64,000 bases of DNA from Taxillus chinensis. Lineage: Eukaryota > Streptophyta > Magnoliopsida > Santalales > Loranthaceae. How positions within the stretch are numbered: position 1 is the stretch's first letter; every line of letters starts with the position of its first letter. The translations under genes were made by a program, and so were the position numbers. Location: NCBI GenBank assembly GCA_023512835.1, contig CM042087.1, positions 45,986,249 through 46,050,248 on the forward strand. Reading direction: 5' to 3'. Shown here piece after piece: positions 60,101 through 64,000 of this stretch. A model generated the notes under the pieces. That model worked only from the letters and a program-made list of their open reading frames with translations, was not told the origin of the DNA and did not search any database.

Positions 60101-61040
60101 TCACATTCTTCTTGTAACTTGGATGTATCATTTCTATAAACCTTGTTATTTTCTTTGACACTATCCCTTGGATGCTGAATCTCGTCAACTCTGAACAACC
60201 CAATAACACAGAAAATTAAATTTATTCAGAAGTTGATGATATATTTAAATACTAAGTAAATTCATAAAACATGGATCATTAGGAACTTTGGAGACAAAAT
60301 CAATATAAGAGCATTGGAAGGAAAAGGGTTCCTTCTAAATCAAGATTAGGAGAGCAAATTCTAATAACTATTTAGGGAGAAAGATCAAAGGATTGCTACA
60401 TATTGCATTGCACTGGGAACTCCAAGAGTGGACAGTAATAAGATTAAGTACGATTACAAATTAAAATGTTTAACAAAAGTTGATGAAACCATGAAAACCA
60501 ATGTGAAGAGATTAATACTTATTCGAAAACAATAATCACTCTGTAGAGCTCAAAAGAGCCACACAGTCCTAAGTCTAGGGCAAACAACCTCAATAAAAGT
60601 TTGTATATGTAAAAATAAATGACTGAACTCAAACCTAATTTTCAAGTTTTACAGAGCAACAAACTGAACTTGAACAAAATTTTCTGTGCCACTTTTACAA
60701 TTGTGATTTAGCTACCTGCTCAAGAAAATATAAGTGTACAAGTAATATAATTTTTCTCTAATATTAGTGTTATATCTATACACACGTAATGATGGGTAAT
60801 AAATCTCAATTTTAATTTTCACTATTGATGTAGAAACAATTAAGTACACAGATTTAACAAAACACTTAATTCGCTCATTAAAAAACTTTAATGATCTCAA
60901 CAAATTTTTAATAAACAAGTTTAAGCAAGCCTGAACAAAAGATTTGATTATAAATTGTTGAATTCCACTAAGAAGAAACTAAATGCCTACATGCTGGTAT
61001 ATGCAGCAACAAAAGCCACACTAGTTCAATGTGATTCAAT

Positions 61041-61083
<43 letters not shown>

Positions 61084-61800
61084 GCCCGATAACCAATAAA
61101 CCATAATGCATCGACGATGTGAAATTAACTGGGAGCATTGATAAAGATGAAATTGGACTTATTTCAAATGTTATAAATGATTAAAATTATCGATCAGAAC
61201 TGGGCTAAAAGCTGCATTAACTTTATGCCTCTCTCACTCTCACTCAAACAGACATAAATTGGATTAAGTTTAAACTTCAATTCTATATTGAAAGTGGAAA
61301 AGGTGATATGCTGCCAGGGTTCATCTTTATGTTGTGCTGGCATGTGTAGCCTAAAATATTTTCCTGCATTCTTGCATAAAACTCAAATTGAATGAAAAAA
61401 TTTATCCAACTTAAGCTTCATTAAGTTGAAGTGGGAAAAGGTGAAGCCGTTGGAGTTCATGTGGATGATATGCTGACATGTGTAGCCTAAAAATATTTTC
61501 CTGCATTTTTGCATAAACAACTCAGAATTCAATGAATAATTATGATATTAATTAAAGGAGTGAGTTTTTGCCAATAAGAAGAAGCATTTTCCTTACTAGT
61601 CGCTAGTTAGTAGTAAGCATGACATTCTAGAATAAATATGTAACAGATGATGTAAAAGGATTGAACAAAAAATAAAATGTAAGAAAGAGAAGTACTATAA
61701 TAGAGAACCAGAGCAATTTAGTAATTAAAACGCAATAACTAAATGAGCACATGTACCTGAAACTGACTTCTCCTTTAAATTGCCTGGAACGTAGTATAAC
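42115..61800 (-). CDS. GALAK: Galacturonokinase (GHMP kinase), eleven exons; 5' end beyond the window
   Basis: Cytosolic sugar kinase that phosphorylates D-galacturonic acid to its 1-phosphate, salvaging pectin sugar toward UDP-galacturonate. Exons in coding order: 61757-61800, 60037-60190, 56301-56366, 51648-51727, 48439-48538, 47711-47886, 47076-47116, 46960-46988, 43175-43238, 42812-42901, 42115-42365. All introns are GT-AG and phases join without any frame break: 1095 bp, 364 residues plus stop. Landmarks are FRVDEIQHP, WGNYARGALYALQ, GHMP motif 2 (GLDSSGLSSSAAVGVAYLLA), LRNGILDQSAILLS, LLLAFSGLKHALTNNPGYN, EEFGKLISASGLSSIENYEC, and motif 3 (GGRFSGAGFRGCC). It ends VLICEAGDCAQVLST. The Arabidopsis enzyme is about 60 residues longer, and the missing N-terminus with GHMP motif 1 was not found between 61801 and 64000, so it probably lies to the right. 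Family assignment is firm. Confidence 0.93.
42456..42520. repeat. TA/TATG microsatellite in a galacturonokinase intron
   Basis: TA units run into repeated TATG units, in the 446-bp intron 42366-42811. Confidence 0.85.
44180..45120 (+). mobile_element. Ty1/copia relic: primer-binding site and polymerase 3' end
   Basis: TATCAGAGCCATG at about 44198-44210 matches a copia primer-binding site. From about 44780 to 45090 broken frames match the RNase H end of copia polymerase: a CDN-type motif, then TKHIEIN, a V-D-[IL]-L-T-K-G-L-like stretch, and KLHVCDICVPP. Most of the element between is deleted or unrecognisable. Confidence 0.62.
45185..45345 (+). mobile_element. RTE-type LINE C-terminal fragment
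   Basis: Reading MCGKNRKDKIRNENI and a following VVWTCIK piece matches the C-terminal region of RTE-type elements (compare the DKIRNE-like segment near 52970). Confidence 0.55.
48539..51647 (-). other. Galacturonokinase intron, nothing recognised
   Basis: 3.1-kb intron with proper GT (51647-51646) and AG (48540-48539) borders. Short plus-strand frames at 49473-49700 and 49785-49985 match nothing I know. Confidence 0.65.
51830..53200 (+). mobile_element. RTE-type LINE relic, interrupted by a MITE-like insertion
   Basis: Plus-strand frames give FMDLKKAYDRVPRDV (RT start), NMYKRVVTNVRTSGELMGDFP, a degenerate catalytic region (FTNDIDLID where FADD is expected) and, after the insertion at 52590-52862, the C-terminal segment with TKLEMRIFIISLG-region and KKNRLRWFTHLK-like sequence. 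Several stops. It lies in the 4.6-kb galacturonokinase intron 51728-56300. Confidence 0.78.
52590..52862. mobile_element. GC-rich MITE-like element nested in the RTE relic
   Basis: Begins near TAGGCATGGCAAC and ends near GTTGCCACCC-type sequence (ATTGCCACCCTTA), so the ends are imperfect inverted repeats. The interior is rich in GGTCGGG and GGGGCGGGGC. Flanks ACTACTAT and ACTGCTAA agree at six of eight positions, which would fit an old 8-bp hAT-type target duplication. No coding sequence. Confidence 0.5.
54242..54420 (+). mobile_element. Au-like SINE relic (tRNA-derived)
   Basis: An A-box-like region near 54247-54262 and a B-box (AGATTCGAATC, 54288-54298) sit at tRNA-like spacing. The body keeps the order of Au SINE landmarks and ends in GATTTGCCCTTTTT. 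Diverged, in the galacturonokinase intron 51728-56300. Confidence 0.6.
56080..56103. repeat. Poly-A run
   Basis: An uninterrupted run of more than 20 A on the plus strand, inside an intron; it could be the tail of an old retroposed copy whose body I cannot recognise. Confidence 0.7.
56830..57540 (-). mobile_element. L1-type LINE relic, 3' part with zf-RVT domain
   Basis: The minus-strand frame at 57203-57532 carries WRSIWQARVPFRVAFFAWTA, ILTADHLWRRGFV and WCYMCKSSPEHV, the zinc-binding RT C-terminal domain. The next frame (57069-57287) gives GVGRHLAVWRSVPHCILWSI. The element ends in a TTCTTACCTATAC-type LINE tail near 56830. It sits in galacturonokinase intron 56367-60036. Confidence 0.82.
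58575..59440 (-). mobile_element. Internally deleted L1-type LINE: endonuclease domain joined to the 3' tail
   Basis: Minus-strand frames give GMADGILFMWDNRVVRKLDK and FSGVYGPHLVSDRSLMWDEL (58986-59246 region), then DLPLVGGVFMWSNN and SGLDWFFNDRW, all from the N-terminal endonuclease. Downstream at 58575-58640 comes the LINE 3' tail (TAATAAAATTATCTTACTTAT plus A run). Reverse transcriptase is missing between them. Confidence 0.78.
61040..61081. repeat. GA microsatellite
   Basis: About 20 GA units, in galacturonokinase intron 60191-61756. The rest of that intron shows nothing else of note. Confidence 0.95.
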
Positions 61801-62039
61801 CTATATCAAAATCTGATTTTAGTTATAAAATGGAATACAATTGAACGAATAATTTGGTTAATGAAACAATTAGCAACCTTTAATTTACAATATTATTAAT
61901 GTCTACAAAAATTTGGTGGTGTAAGTCCCACTTGAGCATTATTTATAATCATATGTTTCACATATAGTAACTGAAAACTGAACATAAACAGGGAAAATTA
62001 ACCGCATTTCCATTTCAACTACCAGTTTTTCCATCCTTA

Positions 62040-63063
62040 TTAATGGCAGCCCCAGTCATTTTCTTGGGGCTTCCAAGGGTTTGAGGCAGGGTGTGATCCA
62101 CTGCCCCCAGTGGAGGGCGGGAGGTCTTTCTTAGTCGGGTTTCGTGGAAACATGGAGAAGGGGACTCCATACCATTTTGGGAGGCTGTCTGGTGTAGGGA
62201 CTGCCCCTATGGGTGGCTTTCCCTGTAGTATATGGTCTGGCCTCTCATAAATACGACCCAATTGTTAGGCTTCCCCATGGGGTTGGCTGGAATGTTGAGT
62301 TTGTCCGGAATGCCCAAGATTGGGAAATCAATGAGTTTCTTGCTTTCTTTGCAGCTCTTTATCAGTGCAATCTTGATACGTGACAGCAAGACCGGGTGGT
62401 GTGGGGGTGGCCGGAAAAAGTGTTTTCACATTCAAAAATTATTTTAAGATTCAGACCAGTTGGGGAGCCTTGGACAGTCATGGGGAGTCATGGAGGAGGT
62501 TTATTTGATGGCTAAAGGTCCAACCTCGGATTGCTCTTTTTGCTTGGGAGGGAGCTTGGGGAAAGTCCTTATACTAGAGTAACTTCGGCAAAGGAGTATC
62601 CCTGTGATGAGCCATTGCCCATTGTTTAAGCGTGGGGAGAATCAATTAACCACCTTCTTCTTCATTGTAATTGGGCAGCCACTATATGGGTTTATAGGTT
62701 TTTGTGTTCTCTTTGATGCAAGTTGCATGGGTGCGGTGCCTATGGAGCAGGTGGGCACAGAGTTAGCCACTTGGAATGGTCTGCAGGTACGGGGGGCTGT
62801 GAAGTGGTTTGTTCATGCTCTAGCTCTTGCTGTCCTTTGAATGGCGTGGAGGAAACACAATCGCTGGATTTTTGAGAATATTGAGAGTAGCCCAAAGAAA
62901 GTAAAGGGGGAGTTGTGGGGTCTAATTTGCGATATCGTGGTGAGTTGTAATATCTCCGTGTGTGATGGCTTTATTTTTCCTTTTTCCGATTGTACTATAT
63001 TGCACCTTCTTGGTGTCTTTTCTAATAAAATTTTCTTTTCCTGATAAAAAAAGAAAAAAAAAA
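62040..63063 (+). mobile_element. L1-type LINE relic, 3' part
   Basis: Broken plus-strand frames give a GFRGNMEKGTPYHF region, WNVEFVRNAQDWE, a zf-RVT remnant around 62470-62700, then TWNGLQVRGAVKWFVHALAL and MAWRKHNRWIFENIESSPKK. It ends TAATAAAATTTTCTTTTCCT plus an A-rich tail at about 63020-63063. Opposite strand to the host gene. Confidence 0.8.
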
Positions 63064-63439
63064 GTAGTACTTCAAAGAATTTACCTCAAAAATCTGATTA
63101 AATATGAACTGCATAAAAAAAAATAATTAGGTGGAACCTAGGAACACCCCAGAACCAGACACCATGGTGATTTAAGCTTAATTACATCTGATTCAAATAT
63201 GTGGAGCATAAGTAGCTAGTCCATTAACAGAGGAATGTAACGTAGCTAGTCCACAAAACAAGTCACGTCAAACCACATTGTTGAGGTAGTAAGAAGCAGC
63301 TTATTAGTAACAAGAAAGAAGAGACAAGAGGAGAGTGGTCCTGGCCAAGAGAGCCAAGAAAATCCAACTTTTGGTGGTGTAACAGCATTCACATTTGGTT
63401 TGATATCTTTATTCTTATTTTGAGAATGAATAGTATATC

Positions 63440-63770
63440 TATTACCTTTTTTTTATAAGAAGAATTTATTAAATGCAAATTGCACACAAGAAGTGTGCGA
63501 AGAAACGAAATTACAACGCTAAGACAGCAATCTGATTAAAAGGAACAACCATTGACAATATCCCAAAGGAAAGAAAAACGAAACCCGCCCGAAGCATACA
63601 TCCAATCACCCAAATAACGAAAAAAAAAATATAATAGAGCTCAGCAATAGGCCTCTCCCAATCATCAAACACACACGTGTTCCTCTCCTTCCAAAGACTC
63701 CAAAAAATGTAATGGGGGACAGCCCGCCACACTGTCGAATGCCGCCCCACACCTCCCAAAATTTACTTAA
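63440..63770 (-). mobile_element. L1-type LINE 3' end
   Basis: The frame 63511-63759 reads GVGRHSTVWRAVPHYIFWSL then WKERNTCVFDDWERP, the same C-terminal block as in the 57.1-kb copy. The tail (TTAATAAATTCTTCTTATAAA) lies at about 63445-63475. Confidence 0.75.
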
Positions 63771-64000
63771 AATTTACTTATTTTTCAAAAATATTTTTTA
63801 TTTTTAGAAAACTTGATGTAAATGTTTTTTTTTTTGTAAATCTGTATATTTTTTCCTTAAATTATAGGAAAAGTTTGATTATGCCAAACCTAATGTGAAT
63901 GCTCAAAGGTTAATATATCAATCGCAAAATAAGAAAATATACTAGAGAGAACAAGAAACAACAATTATTCCCCTTACACAAATGGTTCAGCTATATTTAA

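Larger units (their letters stand above)
61801..64000 (-). other. 5'-most galacturonokinase intron in the window, reaching the right edge
   Basis: Starts left at acceptor GATATAG|GTTATAC (61802-61801). Two L1-type relics fill much of it. No exon matching the expected N-terminus was found, so the intron probably continues past the edge. Confidence 0.7.

Noticed and set aside
1..64000. CRISPR arrays, bacterial operons, rRNA or tRNA genes
   Set aside because: No spaced identical repeats, no bacterial gene organisation and no convincing tRNA or rRNA sequence. The only tRNA-like boxes belong to the SINE.

Overview
This window is nuclear DNA of a flowering plant, most likely a woody eudicot. The evidence is four plant protein families in AT-rich DNA, GT-AG introns, and typical plant repeats (TRIMs, Ty1/copia, L1- and RTE-type LINEs, an Au-like SINE, MITE-like copies). 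The species cannot be named from the sequence alone. All four genes lie on the minus strand. Reference to Arabidopsis relatives is from memory of those families; no search was run.

Layout. (1) 2396-5915: a PXY/MOL1-class leucine-rich-repeat receptor pseudokinase in two exons; its coding frame is broken three times by single extra bases in C/G runs. (2) 6306-10321: a 4-kb GC-rich palindrome of six LTRs and four internal regions of a miniature (TRIM-like) LTR retrotransposon, sitting about 390 bp upstream of the receptor start codon. (3) 10.3-19.7 kb: AT-rich intergenic DNA with one compact TRIM (11712-12042), a copia gag relic, microsatellites and unclassified GC-rich islands. (4) 19715-27302: an eight-exon GH3 beta-glucosidase/exo-glucanase gene; its last intron (4.66 kb) holds a decayed Ty1/copia element, its first intron has a GC donor, and two single-base homopolymer errors break the frame. 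(5) 31526-37941: a two-exon complex I subunit gene (B15/NDUFB4 type, 72 aa) whose 17-codon last exon is 6.2 kb away from exon 1, across LINE relics. (6) 42115 to beyond the right edge: a galacturonokinase gene with eleven exons in the window (364 residues), including 29-bp and 41-bp exons, spread over more than 19.6 kb with introns full of LINE, copia, SINE and MITE debris. Its first exon(s) lie outside the window.

The genes do not form a pathway: cambium-type signalling, cell-wall glucan turnover, mitochondrial respiration and pectin-sugar salvage. Galacturonokinase and the GH3 enzyme share only a broad link to cell-wall recycling. The exon models were built by hand: splice sites were chosen so that reading phase and family residues join correctly. 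All five frame breaks are +1 errors in homopolymers, and the near-identical TRIM copies also differ mostly by short indels, so residual long-read assembly error is the simplest explanation. The most unusual structure is the palindromic TRIM array; I see no clear sign of a novel protein system.
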